A DNA stretch of 64,000 bases. Source: Anaerolineales bacterium. Lineage in GTDB: Bacteria > Chloroflexota > Anaerolineae > Anaerolineales > Villigracilaceae. The position numbers and the translations under genes are program-made. The DNA lies in contig JADGEO010000006.1 in assembly GCA_016744335.1 (NCBI GenBank), positions 1 to 64,000 on the forward strand. Reading direction: 5' to 3'. Positions 8,442-16,533 of the stretch are shown here, piece after piece; position 1 is the first letter of the stretch; every line of letters starts with the position of its first letter. The notes beneath the pieces were generated by a model. That model saw only the letters and a program-made list of their open reading frames with translations. It was not told the origin of the DNA and did not search any database.

Positions 8442-9722
8442 TTAGTCAAGGGTGGGCAATTCAGCGGTGATATTCTCGTTCCACCAGTACATACAAGTGG
8501 TGCACTCGCTACCAAATTGAGAAAAACCGTCGAGATCAAGCTGTTCGAGGCTAACGCCATCTTCGAGAACAAGATTACCTTGATTATCGGTGATGGGTCC
8601 CATGAAGACATCAAAACGGGTGAATTCGCCAGCTAACATGGCATCCATGGTGTCTTGGATCAGAGCTAAATCCTCAGCAGGAAGTTCAGCAGTACCAGGC
8701 ATCATTTCTTCGCCTTCTATGAAGCCGAGCAAGCCTAAAGCACCAGAGTCAGCATCGAAGTATTCCCAGCCGCCAACCCATTCGCCAGCTTTTGATTGTT
8801 CAACAATATCAGCATAAACAACGCCCCAATTCCAGTACATGGAAGTCAAGCATGCGTCTACTACACAATTTTCACTATAGTCAAAGGTGATGCCCCATTT
8901 ACCTTCAGGAGCGGCTTCGGCAGGAGCGGGGGTGTCAGCACCGGTCATAACAACTTGTGCACCAGCATCAAAGAGGGAAGAAGCAGCTTCTTTTTCTTTG
9001 ATAGGATCATGCCAAGTGAAGATCCAGCGAACATCCATTGTGCATTCGGGGCAGGTTTCTTGTGCCCCAAGAGCAAATGCATTGCCCAAGCGGAGTTCTT
9101 CAGGAATTGGGAAGGTGGCGATATAACCCAATTTGGGGTTGCCGTCCATTGTTGCGCGGGAGCCAGCTAACATACCAGCGAGGTACTTCATGTCTTCCAT
9201 TGCGCCCATCAAGTTACCAAAGTTGGCACCATTGGCTTTGAAACCACTAATGTGAACAATATCTACATCGGGGAACTCATCAGCAACGATTTCAGAGGCA
9301 TCCATAAAACCAAAGGAAGTAGTAAAAATCACATCAAAGCCTTTGCGAGCTAAAGAGCGGATTACTTGTTCAGCATCTGCGCCTTCGGCAACGTTCTCAA
9401 CATAAGCGGTGTGAACATCTTCAACATTCGCTTCAACATATTGACGACCAACATCATGCGCTTGTGTCCAACCACCATCATCATGGGGTCCAACATAGAC
9501 GAAAGCAACATTATATTTGCCTTCTTCAACGGTAGGAATCTGATAAACACCCTCTTCTGCGGGGGCTTCTTCTGCGGGGGCTTCTTCTACAGGAGCTTCA
9601 TCAGCAGAGGCTTCATCAGCAACGGCTTCATCAGCGGGAGCAGCTTCGCTACCACCGCAAGCGGTAAGCACAAAAGATGCGATTACCAAAACACTTAAAA
9701 TCCATAAAACTTTCTTATTCAT
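8442..9722 (-). CDS. BMP-family substrate-binding lipoprotein
   Basis: A 426-residue periplasmic-type binding protein. It has a lipoprotein signal peptide with lipobox LTACGG (Cys22), then an Ala/Glu/Asp-rich repetitive tether to about residue 58, then a BMP (basic membrane protein, PnrA-like) domain with VAFVYVGPHDDGGWTQAHD and FDVIFTTSFGFMD. Known BMP proteins bind purine nucleosides or related bases. The deaminases upstream make a purine substrate the best guess. Unusual for the family are three Cys pairs (CPEC near 222, CVVDAC near 285 and CTTC near the C-terminus) that could form disulfides. AAGGAG precedes the ATG. A promoter lies at 9813-9840, so the importer can be expressed separately. 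Confidence 0.92.
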   Translation of the reverse strand: MNKKVLWILSVLVIASFVLTACGGSEAAPADEAVADEASADEAPVEEAPAEEAPAEEGVYQIPTVEEGKYNVAFVYVGPHDDGGWTQAHDVGRQYVEANVEDVHTAYVENVAEGADAEQVIRSLARKGFDVIFTTSFGFMDASEIVADEFPDVDIVHISGFKANGANFGNLMGAMEDMKYLAGMLAGSRATMDGNPKLGYIATFPIPEELRLGNAFALGAQETCPECTMDVRWIFTWHDPIKEKEAASSLFDAGAQVVMTGADTPAPAEAAPEGKWGITFDYSENCVVDACLTSMYWNWGVVYADIVEQSKAGEWVGGWEYFDADSGALGLLGFIEGEEMMPGTAELPAEDLALIQDTMDAMLAGEFTRFDVFMGPITDNQGNLVLEDGVSLEQLDLDGFSQFGSECTTCMYWWNENITAELPTLD

Positions 9723-9812
9723 TTCTTTCTTCTCCTTAGATATATAGGTTTGAAAATTAAAAATATTTTTAGAAAACCACTGTTCTTATAACGACCTCCT
9801 TTCACGTCAGGT

Positions 9813-9840
9813 ATTATAAAGCAAAACATCTTACTTACAA
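9813..9840 (-). promoter_or_regulatory. Promoter of the BMP importer genes
   Basis: On the minus strand, TTGTAA (9835-9840) and TATAAT (9813-9818) are 16 bases apart, giving a leader of roughly 80 bases before the BMP start. The -35 overlaps the end of the upstream gene. Confidence 0.55.
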
Positions 9841-11855
9841 GATAAATCTTCCATTACTTTAATCACAACTTCTTTTTTTAGGAGACTGGATGGTGTCTCC
9901 ACCTCTATCCGTTTCCAAAGAGGACAAAGTAAAGGTTTCATATAAGATGGAGAAACCTGCTTCGCGCGTGTGGATAGTTGGTACGCGTTTTCCCAATCGT
10001 TCGTGTGAGCGTAGGCTTCTATAAAAACAAAATTCTCCGTTGGGTCATTGGGGTGGTCGCCAGAGTTGAAGGCTTTTTTGCCTAACTTCACGACCTGCTC
10101 CCAATCGCCACGTTGTTTAGCTAACTCTGCTTGTTGAAAATAATAGCACCATCTATGCTTGGGTTCTGGTGCGTAAATTTCAGGCACTCTTGGGTTGCCC
10201 TCTGTCAGAATTAGATCAGGATCAGAAAAAGATACAGCATCTCTCAAAAGTGTGTCTGAAATAAATTTATTTTCAATATCAATTACAGGGTCAACAATAT
10301 GTAAACATCCCGGCGGAGAGAAATTGATTAAAAGCATCTGATTGGTGTTGCCGTTAAACTCGCCAGCTATAAAATCGTGGGATAGAGGCATATTTTCTTC
10401 GAGATTTTCACCCTCTACGCCAAAGCGAGAGCGCAAATAATAAAGCATATAAGGGATGTGTTCAGCAGTCGTATCGGGGGCGTAAATCCAATTTAGGGGT
10501 GCGCTTAGTGAGTTGTCGGCATAAAACTTGAGAGCACCTTCGTTGAGTAAAATGGTTGTGTTTTCTTCTAAATCGGGAATTCGCCAAGACATTTGCCAGA
10601 AGAGATTTTTTTGCACTATCCAATCTCGTCTATATTCATCTGCCCAGAGAAATTGTCTGCCTGCCGAAAAAGCAATTAGAATGGCGAATAAAATTACTTG
10701 CAACTTTTTGCGTGGGATTAGTGAAATAATGCCGACAAGGAAAAAGACACTTCCTAGTATAAAAGGTAAAGTGGCTCTATTTGCAGGAAAGCCTAATGAA
10801 ATTGGTAAGCCCGTAAGCCAAAATGGGACGCCCGCGAGGAGGGCAGAGATTATGCCGAGGAGGATGAGGGTGAGTGCCCCCATCCTAGCCTTCTCCCGAA
10901 GGGGGAAGGGACTGCCCCCCCCCCCTTTGGGGGGAGTTAGAGGGGGGCGGGTGAGAGCAAATAATACCGCTCCAAAAGAAATAAAAATAATGCCAAGATA
11001 AATTATTATCGTCACTTTGCCTTGTAATTCAAAATCGGGCAAGATGAAAGCTTGCCCCCATGCGGCAACGAAGGTTGTGTAGAGACTAAGAAGGATGGTT
11101 TTGAATAATTCTGCTATGGTGAGGAGTGGCACGGTGCGGAGTTCATTGAGGAGGCTGTATTCGTAAACTTGATTGTTGAAGATGAGGGTGCGCACCAATG
11201 TTGCCGCCAAGAAAACGCCAAGATAGGGCAACCAAGTTGAAAATACGCGCGAAGCTCGCTTTTTCCAATCTGAAATATCTTGAAAAACTATCCAAAGTAG
11301 CAGGGGACGAATCAAATCTAAGACGAAAAAATATTCCCCCATAATGAGATTTAAGGCTGATGCGAGTAAACCGAGATAAATAAAATGTGGTTTTTTTATT
11401 CCCCAGAGCATTGCGAGAAGTGAAAAAAGGTAGAGCGAATAAGTGGTGAAATGATAGCCGTAAACGAAAGAGACGAATTGTTGGGTGAAGCCAGTGTAGA
11501 GGAGAAAAAGTAGGGCTGAGGCAAGGGCAAGATTTTTGCGGGTGGGGAAAAGTTGACGGAAAATTCCCCAGAAAAGAAGGGCGGTGAGCCAACGCCAAAA
11601 GAGGGCGAGTATTTGCCAATAAAGGGGTTTATAGGGAATAAATTTTGTGAGGATGCCGTACCATATTCCCCATGCGGGACGGTTTGTGGAGAAGTATTGT
11701 GTGAGTGCATCTTGACCGAGTTCGTAGCGAATCCAGCCGATGGGGAGATCGTCCCAGTAGAAGCCGAGTTGGGGCGCGAGAATGCCGTAGGCAAGCATAG
11801 TGATAGCTGCAAGGATGAGGGGAGGGGATTTGATGAAAGCGAGAATGCGTTTCAT
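9831..11855 (-). CDS. Large polytopic membrane protein with C-terminal TPR-like tail
   Basis: A 674-residue protein I cannot assign to a named family. It begins with a hydrophobic helix and has about ten membrane segments to about residue 420, in the style of GT-C glycosyltransferase-like proteins, with an early acidic loop GFYWDDLPIG (about residues 31-40). GT-C enzymes often have such an acidic site, but this is weak evidence. After the membrane part comes a soluble region and a helical, TPR-like tail (LAKQRGDWEQVVKLGKKAF, ENAYQLSTRAKQ). Around residue 305-325 the frame contains a Pro/Gly-rich insert (PPLTPPKGGGGSPFP) encoded by a copy of the dispersed C/G repeat. It separates carbamate kinase from the BMP importer and may not belong to purine metabolism. 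Confidence 0.75.
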   Translation of the reverse strand: MKRILAFIKSPPLILAAITMLAYGILAPQLGFYWDDLPIGWIRYELGQDALTQYFSTNRPAWGIWYGILTKFIPYKPLYWQILALFWRWLTALLFWGIFRQLFPTRKNLALASALLFLLYTGFTQQFVSFVYGYHFTTYSLYLFSLLAMLWGIKKPHFIYLGLLASALNLIMGEYFFVLDLIRPLLLWIVFQDISDWKKRASRVFSTWLPYLGVFLAATLVRTLIFNNQVYEYSLLNELRTVPLLTIAELFKTILLSLYTTFVAAWGQAFILPDFELQGKVTIIIYLGIIFISFGAVLFALTRPPLTPPKGGGGSPFPLREKARMGALTLILLGIISALLAGVPFWLTGLPISLGFPANRATLPFILGSVFFLVGIISLIPRKKLQVILFAILIAFSAGRQFLWADEYRRDWIVQKNLFWQMSWRIPDLEENTTILLNEGALKFYADNSLSAPLNWIYAPDTTAEHIPYMLYYLRSRFGVEGENLEENMPLSHDFIAGEFNGNTNQMLLINFSPPGCLHIVDPVIDIENKFISDTLLRDAVSFSDPDLILTEGNPRVPEIYAPEPKHRWCYYFQQAELAKQRGDWEQVVKLGKKAFNSGDHPNDPTENFVFIEAYAHTNDWENAYQLSTRAKQVSPSYMKPLLCPLWKRIEVETPSSLLKKEVVIKVMEDLSCK
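10889..10950. repeat. C/G palindrome repeat inside the membrane-protein gene
   Basis: CCTTCTCCC-GAA-GGGGGAAGG is followed by a second palindrome built of C and G runs around 10915-10936 and AGAGGGGGG. It is translated in frame on the minus strand as a Pro/Gly-rich loop between two membrane segments. Confidence 0.75.
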
Positions 11856-11862
11856 ATATGCG

Positions 11863-11896
11863 TTCTCGCAGGGGCGCAGCTGCGCCCCTACGAGAA
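11863..11896. repeat. Long GC-rich hairpin between carbamate kinase and the membrane protein
   Basis: Nested inverted repeat: TTCTCG...CGAGAA encloses GGGGCGCAGCTGCGCCCC. No T-run follows on either side, so it resembles a REP-type element or mRNA-stability hairpin more than an intrinsic terminator. Confidence 0.6.
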
Positions 11897-11904
11897 TAGG
11901 TTAA

Positions 11905-12849
11905 TTAGGGAACGATCCAAGTACCCGTTTCGCCATTTAGGGCGCGTTGGATATTTGGGGGATCGGTGACGAGGGCTTTTTTGCCACCTTCTTTCAGGAA
12001 TTTAATAATTGCCTGAACTTTGGGGAGCATACTGCCGGGGGCAAAGTGACCTTCTTCGATGTATTTTTCAGCTTGAGCTACGGTCATTTCATCGAGCGAT
12101 TCTTCATTGTCTTTGCCAAAGTTGATGGCAATTTTTTCGACTGCGGTGGAGATGACGAGCAAATCGGCATTGATTTTGTTGGCGAGTAAGCCAGATGCAA
12201 AATCTTTGTCGATCACGGCTTCTACGCCGCGTAAATTGCCATTTTCTTTCTCTACAACAGGAATACCACCACCGCCAACAGCGATGACGGAGAATCCGCC
12301 GTCAATTAATTTTTTGATAGCATCTACTTCAACGATATTCATCGGCAATGGGGAGGGCACAACTCTGCGCCAGCCACGGCCGGCATCTTCGACAAAATCC
12401 TGTCCTTCAGCCATGCGTTCTTTGGCGGTTTCTTCATCAAGGAAAGAGCCAACGGGTTTTGCTGGGTTTTCAAAAGCAGGGTCATCTGCGCTGACTTCGA
12501 CTTGCGTCACAACGGTAACGGCTGTTTTATCAATGCCGCGTTTTTTGAACTCGTTTCGCAAGGCTTTTTGTGCCATATAGCCAATAGCACCTTGCGTATC
12601 TGCACCACAATAATCCATCGGGACGGGGTGCAGCTCATGCAAAGATAGCTCAGAGCGGCGTAAAATAAAACCAACTTGGGGTCCGTTGCCGTGCGTGATG
12701 ACTACATCCCAACCATCTTCAATCATCCCAGCAATATGTCCCATCGTTTCTTTTACAGCGTCAAATTGATCGGGGATTGATTTCTTTGTTTTATCTGTAA
12801 TCAGTGCGTTCCCACCAACGGCAAGAACGGCTACTTTTTTTTCGGTCAT
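11905..12849 (-). CDS. arcC: Carbamate kinase
   Basis: A 314-residue amino-acid-kinase-fold enzyme making ATP plus carbamate from carbamoyl phosphate and ADP. Family motifs are AVGGNALI at the N-terminus, VITHGNGPQVGFIL (about 48-61), the MDYCGADTQGAIGYM segment (about 78-92), VAVGGGGIPV (about 190) and KIAINFGKDNEE with SMLPKV towards the C-terminus. AAAGGA precedes the ATG. It lies downstream of the carbamoyltransferase and YgeY genes on the same strand, separated by a decayed inserted ORF. This supports a fermentative role in which the carbamoyl group released from purine breakdown yields ATP. Confidence 0.94.
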   Translation of the reverse strand: MTEKKVAVLAVGGNALITDKTKKSIPDQFDAVKETMGHIAGMIEDGWDVVITHGNGPQVGFILRRSELSLHELHPVPMDYCGADTQGAIGYMAQKALRNEFKKRGIDKTAVTVVTQVEVSADDPAFENPAKPVGSFLDEETAKERMAEGQDFVEDAGRGWRRVVPSPLPMNIVEVDAIKKLIDGGFSVIAVGGGGIPVVEKENGNLRGVEAVIDKDFASGLLANKINADLLVISTAVEKIAINFGKDNEESLDEMTVAQAEKYIEEGHFAPGSMLPKVQAIIKFLKEGGKKALVTDPPNIQRALNGETGTWIVP

Positions 12850-12865
12850 GTTTTTCCTTTGAGTA

Positions 12866-13347
12866 GATCAGTGGAGCAGTGGAACAGGGCGCAGTGTCGT
12901 AGAAGGCGGCTTCTTCTTTGATAGCACGTTCTCCGTATTCTTTATAGCCTTGTTTTTGGCTACGAACATAGCGAATATATCCATTAAGGATACGGATTGT
13001 ATTGCCGCAAAGTTCTCTTTGAGAGGCTAATTTGGCTTTTGTATAACCAAGTTCATCACAAACGATAAAGGCGTTCAAAACTTCTTCAAGAGAGCCTCGA
13101 GCGATATAGAAGAAACCTAAGCTATCAAGATAATGATAGCGTCCATACCCTTACGCGATATTAAGTGTAATGCTAAGGGAAGCGCGGCGTATTTGACTTG
13201 CCAAGTTATATTTCTCTTCGACGGGCAATGATTTAGCAACATCATAAGCCATCTTTACAACCTGCAAAGCCAGCTTATAGGCATCTAAATCTTCAAAACC
13301 GCGCTCCCCAGTTACTATAATTCTTCTAATTCACTGATTCACTAATC
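12866..13347. mobile_element. Inverted-repeat-bounded unit carrying a broken four-helix-bundle ORF
   Basis: Imperfect 22-base inverted repeats (12866-12887 and 13326-13347, 16 of 22 matching, each built of AGTGAATC-like octamers) enclose the decayed ORF. The unit fits exactly between the carbamate kinase start and the carbamoyltransferase stop. A 545-base unit at 38900-39444 has the same plan. Mobility is inferred. Confidence 0.45.
12870..13330 (-). pseudogene. Four-helix bundle protein (23S rRNA IVS-type), nonsense-broken
   Basis: Reading the minus strand gives a recognisable four-helix-bundle protein: FEDLDAYKLALQVVKMAYDVAKSLP, then SQIRRASLSITLNIA, an in-frame TAA at 13151-13153, then GYGRYHYLDSLGFFYIARGSLEEVLN and the remainder to the C-terminus. 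Relatives have NIAEGYGR, so a single GAA to TAA change explains the stop. No ATG, GTG or TTG opens the N-terminal part, so the start appears lost as well. The 3' part remains open into the carbamate kinase start. These proteins are often found as orphan ORFs inside rRNA intervening sequences or between genes, and their function is unknown. The split could also be a sequencing error, but the missing start argues for real decay. Confidence 0.75.
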
Positions 13348-13348
13348 C

Positions 13349-14338
13349 CTAGTTCATCGTCAACGCCATAACAGCTTTCTGCGCATGAAGACGATTTTCA
13401 GCTTGGTCAAAAACAACAGAGTTAGGACCATCTAAAACTTCACTGGTGACTTCAACATCACGGTCAGCGGGGAGCGGGTGCATATAAATCGCATCTGGTT
13501 TTGCTACGTTCATTTTATCTTGGTCAACAATCCAGTCTTTGTATTTATCTTGAAGACGTTTTCCCTCTTCGGGATCAGTTGTCGTCATCATGGGACCCCA
13601 GGATTTAGCATAGACGACATCTGCATCTTTAAAGGATTCTTTCATCCCGTCAGCAGTATCGATAATCTCGAAGTTGGTACCAGCGAGACGTGCTTGTTCT
13701 TGGGCTTGCGCAACGATCTCAGGCATTAGAGGGAATTCAGGCGGATACGCCAGAGTTACATCCATGCCGAAGCGGGGCATTTGCAAAATAACAGATTGTG
13801 GAACCGAAATCGGTTTCAGATAAGAATCAGCATACGCCCAAGAAACAACAATTTTCTTTTTGCGCAAATCTTTGCCTTTCTTTTCCTGAATGGTCATCAA
13901 ATCAGCCAAACATTGGAAGGGATGGTAAATATCACATTGCATATTCAAAACAGGCACACGGCTTGTGGATGCTACATCATTAAGATAACGATTGCCATCT
14001 TTCCAATCGCAGTGACGGATAGCAATCCCGTCGAAATAGCGACCAAAAATCTCACCGATTTCTCTGGTGGTATCTCCGTGAGAAATTTGGGTAGTGGTGG
14101 AATCAATAAAAGCACCATGCCCGCCAAGTTGAGCCATGCCAGCTTCAAAAGAGCTGCGTGTGCGTGTGGAGGAGAAGAAGAAAAGCATTGCGAGTGCTTT
14201 ATCGCGCAAATAGGGGTGAAGTTGCCCCAAAGCACGTTTTTTCTTTAAATCCCATGCTACTTCTAATACGGTCTCAACTTCTTCTTTTGTGAAGTCTAAA
14301 TCGCCAATAAGGTCACGTCCACGAAAATTGGTTTGCAT
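13349..14338 (-). CDS. ygeW: YgeW-like knotted carbamoyltransferase
   Basis: A 329-residue aspartate/ornithine carbamoyltransferase-fold enzyme. The carbamoyl-phosphate loop reads FFSSTRTRSSFE (about residues 54-65), followed by GDTTREIGEI (about 88-97). The Q/H segment of the first domain is MQCDIYHPFQCLADLMTI (about 133-150). The C-terminal active-site loop is MHPLPADRDVEV (about 286-297), neither the HCLP of ornithine nor the HPLPR of aspartate carbamoyltransferases. That loop and its place between ygeY and carbamate kinase suggest the YgeW class, whose true substrate is debated. It is shorter than E. coli YgeW. AGGAG precedes the ATG. Alternative: an atypical ornithine carbamoyltransferase. 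Confidence 0.8.
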   Translation of the reverse strand: MQTNFRGRDLIGDLDFTKEEVETVLEVAWDLKKKRALGQLHPYLRDKALAMLFFFSSTRTRSSFEAGMAQLGGHGAFIDSTTTQISHGDTTREIGEIFGRYFDGIAIRHCDWKDGNRYLNDVASTSRVPVLNMQCDIYHPFQCLADLMTIQEKKGKDLRKKKIVVSWAYADSYLKPISVPQSVILQMPRFGMDVTLAYPPEFPLMPEIVAQAQEQARLAGTNFEIIDTADGMKESFKDADVVYAKSWGPMMTTTDPEEGKRLQDKYKDWIVDQDKMNVAKPDAIYMHPLPADRDVEVTSEVLDGPNSVVFDQAENRLHAQKAVMALTMN

Positions 14339-14375
14339 TTTGAATCTCCTGTTTTATGAAAGGGTGAGTTTGTTA

Positions 14376-14447
14376 AAACTGCATTGCAGTTTGAGTTATG
14401 AGATTAAAGCCGATGTGCAACGCACCTTGCTAGGTGCAATGCACATC
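14376..14447. repeat. Two hairpins between the carbamoyltransferase and ygeY genes
   Basis: A perfect 8-1-8 palindrome AAACTGCA-T-TGCAGTTT (14376-14392) is followed by a 15-bp imperfect stem, GATGTGCAACGCACC with GGTGCAATGCACATC (14412-14447). Similar GATGTGCA-type hairpins lie at 16461-16533 and 18480-18580, always between genes of the purine block. They may be processing or stability elements or REP-like repeats. Confidence 0.6.
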
Positions 14448-14457
14448 TATCTATTAA

Positions 14458-15669
14458 CTATTTAATGAGTGAAGGCAAAATAGCGTAAAACTCAGTTGCT
14501 TTTACCATATCATCCAAAGGCACAGAGTCGAGCACGGTATGGGCAGTTACTTCATCGCCAGGACCAAATCCAATAGCGGCGATTTTGGCTTTACCAGCCC
14601 AGTAAACGCCGTTGGTCGAGAATTCCCATTTACCAGCAGGGGCTTTTTCAAAGCCAATGGCTTCACGAGCTTCTAAACCAGCTTGTACAAGGGGATGATT
14701 TTCTTCATAAGCCCAAGCGGGGAAGTATTTATCAACAGGGAAGACGAAACCAGTGTAAGAAGCCTCTTCGTAGAAAAGTTCTTCAACTTTGACGGTCGAT
14801 TTGAATTCTTCGGGGATTAATGCTTCAATTTGTGCAACAACTTCTTCTTTTGTTTCGCCAAAGGTCATGCGGCGGTCAATATAGATAATCGCTTCGTCAG
14901 GAACAGCGTTGATTGAAGGAGTTTGCACTGTCATATCGCTAACAGTAATTTTTCCATGACCGAGAAATTCGTGGTTGCCCAAGCTGGGTTCTAAATCACG
15001 GATGCCCGCTATGACGGGAATTAGTTTGTAGATAGCATTATCGCCAACTTGGTTGGATGCTGCATGAGCAGAGACGCCTTTGGCAACAACGCGCATTTCT
15101 AAACGACCTTTATGCCCACGATACACGTTCATTTTGGTTGGCTCGCCGATGACGACAAAGTCGGGGGTGATTTTGGGGTCAACTTCCACGAAGGTGTTGG
15201 GGGCAATGCCGTCGCACCACTCTTCCATGTTGCCGAAGTACCAAGCTGTCCAGCCCTCAAGCAAGCCCAAATCACGGGCGAAGCTGAGACCGTAAATCAT
15301 ACCGGGGGTGCTACCTTTCTCATCACATGCACCGCGTGCGAAAAGTACACCATCTTCCACTTTACCTACAAATGGATCCCAATCCCATTCTTCTGGGTCG
15401 CCAACGCCAACAGTGTCGATATGTGAATCGTAGACGATTACTTTTTCGCCATTGCCGATGCGTCCCATGATATTGCCCATTTTGTCAAAACGGACTTCGT
15501 CAAATCCCATTTTGTTCATTTCGGCGGCAATGCGTTCGCCGACATCTTTGAGCTGTCCTTCCATGCTGGGGATGGCGACAATATCCCGCATAAATTTGAT
15601 GATGTCTTCTTCTGCAGCGTCAACGCGCTTTTGGATTTCTTGTACTGCTTCTACTTTTGATAGTGCCAT
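14458..15669 (-). CDS. ygeY: YgeY family selenium metabolism-linked hydrolase (M20 fold)
   Basis: A 403-residue M20 metallopeptidase-fold hydrolase. The metal site is readable: YDSHIDTV (His near residue 82), ARGACDEKG (Asp near 115), MEEWCDG with the catalytic Glu pair near 147, VIGEPTKMN near 174 and TAHTVLDSVP near the C-terminus. Family members sit in the anaerobic purine/urate clusters of E. coli and Firmicutes, where YgeY is thought to hydrolyse an N-carbamoyl or ureido-type intermediate. The exact reaction here is inferred. AAGGAG precedes the ATG. It lies between the GntR regulator and the carbamoyltransferase, and all are on the minus strand. Confidence 0.88.
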   Translation of the reverse strand: MALSKVEAVQEIQKRVDAAEEDIIKFMRDIVAIPSMEGQLKDVGERIAAEMNKMGFDEVRFDKMGNIMGRIGNGEKVIVYDSHIDTVGVGDPEEWDWDPFVGKVEDGVLFARGACDEKGSTPGMIYGLSFARDLGLLEGWTAWYFGNMEEWCDGIAPNTFVEVDPKITPDFVVIGEPTKMNVYRGHKGRLEMRVVAKGVSAHAASNQVGDNAIYKLIPVIAGIRDLEPSLGNHEFLGHGKITVSDMTVQTPSINAVPDEAIIYIDRRMTFGETKEEVVAQIEALIPEEFKSTVKVEELFYEEASYTGFVFPVDKYFPAWAYEENHPLVQAGLEAREAIGFEKAPAGKWEFSTNGVYWAGKAKIAAIGFGPGDEVTAHTVLDSVPLDDMVKATEFYAILPSLIK

Positions 15670-15719
15670 TTTAAAAAAACTCCTTAAATATAATTTTTAT
15701 CAACATTTTGATATTGATA

Positions 15720-16436
15720 TTAACTTTGTATATGGCCTAAAACATGAAAATCAAAATAGCCGGGCAAGAAATAGCCCAAGCTATAGTCAATTACTTGTTT
15801 TGCGTCTAAATAAATACGAGAACTGATGCGCAATAGAACATCGCCTCGCTGAATTTCGAGAGCCTTTGCCACCTCTGCTTTTGCGCTGGTGGCATTTACG
15901 CCGATTCTTGCCACTGTAGGAAAATCGCCTCGTTCTAACATAAAATCGAGTACTGAGCCTTTGAAATTTTCAGGTAACTTATCTGCAGATAAAAATTCGT
16001 TAGGGAGAATGTCTATTAGATATGCAGCGGGACGTTCGCTGGTGCACATCACACGAGTGACTCTTGTTAGTGGTGTTTTTGTTGGCAGCCCCAATTTTCC
16101 CGCTTGTTTTTTGTTCGCAGGCACCGTCTCGATTTTTAGGTCTTTTACTTTTATAGTTTCCCCCATTCGCCTTGCCATAGTTTGAATACTTTCTAAAACT
16201 TCAAGCCCGCTCTCTAAAACGGGGGCATCACCGACTGCAAAAGTTCCTGCTCCTTGTCTTCGGCGAATTAATCCTTGTGTTTCAAAAGTCCGCATCGCCT
16301 CGCGTAGTGTGGCGCGGGAAACACCCAATTGTTTTGCCAATTTTGGCTCAGAAGGCAAACGCTCTCCTGCGGGGACAGAAGAAATAACAGCCCCTAAATT
16401 ATTTTGTAATTCCTGAAAAGGTGAAGGTAAAGCCAT
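15720..16436 (-). CDS. GntR family regulator with UTRA ligand domain
   Basis: A 238-residue regulator. The N-terminal winged helix-turn-helix reads [22 protein letters not shown] followed by [16 protein letters not shown]. The C-terminal part is a UTRA-type effector domain ([24 protein letters not shown] and ending [11 protein letters not shown]). I choose the ATG at 16436 because AATAGGA lies just before it. The frame is open 11 codons further upstream. It sits within the purine block between adenine deaminase and ygeY, so it is probably the local regulator. Two identical TTGTCAGACAA sites around the block promoter at 20.0 kb are its likely operators. The effector is probably a purine or degradation intermediate, which is inference. 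Confidence 0.88.
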   Translation of the reverse strand: MALPSPFQELQNNLGAVISSVPAGERLPSEPKLAKQLGVSRATLREAMRTFETQGLIRRRQGAGTFAVGDAPVLESGLEVLESIQTMARRMGETIKVKDLKIETVPANKKQAGKLGLPTKTPLTRVTRVMCTSERPAAYLIDILPNEFLSADKLPENFKGSVLDFMLERGDFPTVARIGVNATSAKAEVAKALEIQRGDVLLRISSRIYLDAKQVIDYSLGYFLPGYFDFHVLGHIQS

Positions 16437-16460
16437 AGTAATTCCTATTAGACCTGTATT

Positions 16461-16533
16461 GCATCTCACAGATGCGTTAGAGGTCGGCTAATCCGATGTA
16501 CAGCGCATCCAAAAGCAGATGCAACGCATATCT
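16461..16533. repeat. Hairpins between ade and the GntR gene
   Basis: GCATCT-CAC-AGATGC (16461-16475) is followed by a GATGTACAGCGCATCC / GGATGC-like imperfect hairpin. It is related to the 14412-14447 and 18480-18580 hairpins. Confidence 0.5.

Noticed and set aside
9719..9830. Purine riboswitch in the BMP leader
   Set aside because: The roughly 80-base leader lacks the paired loops and conserved core of purine aptamers. Only an SD-like AAAGGAGG without a start codon is seen.
13151..13153. In-frame TAA of the four-helix-bundle ORF as recoding
   Set aside because: TAA is not used for Sec or other recoding here, and the start codon is also missing, so decay is the simpler explanation.
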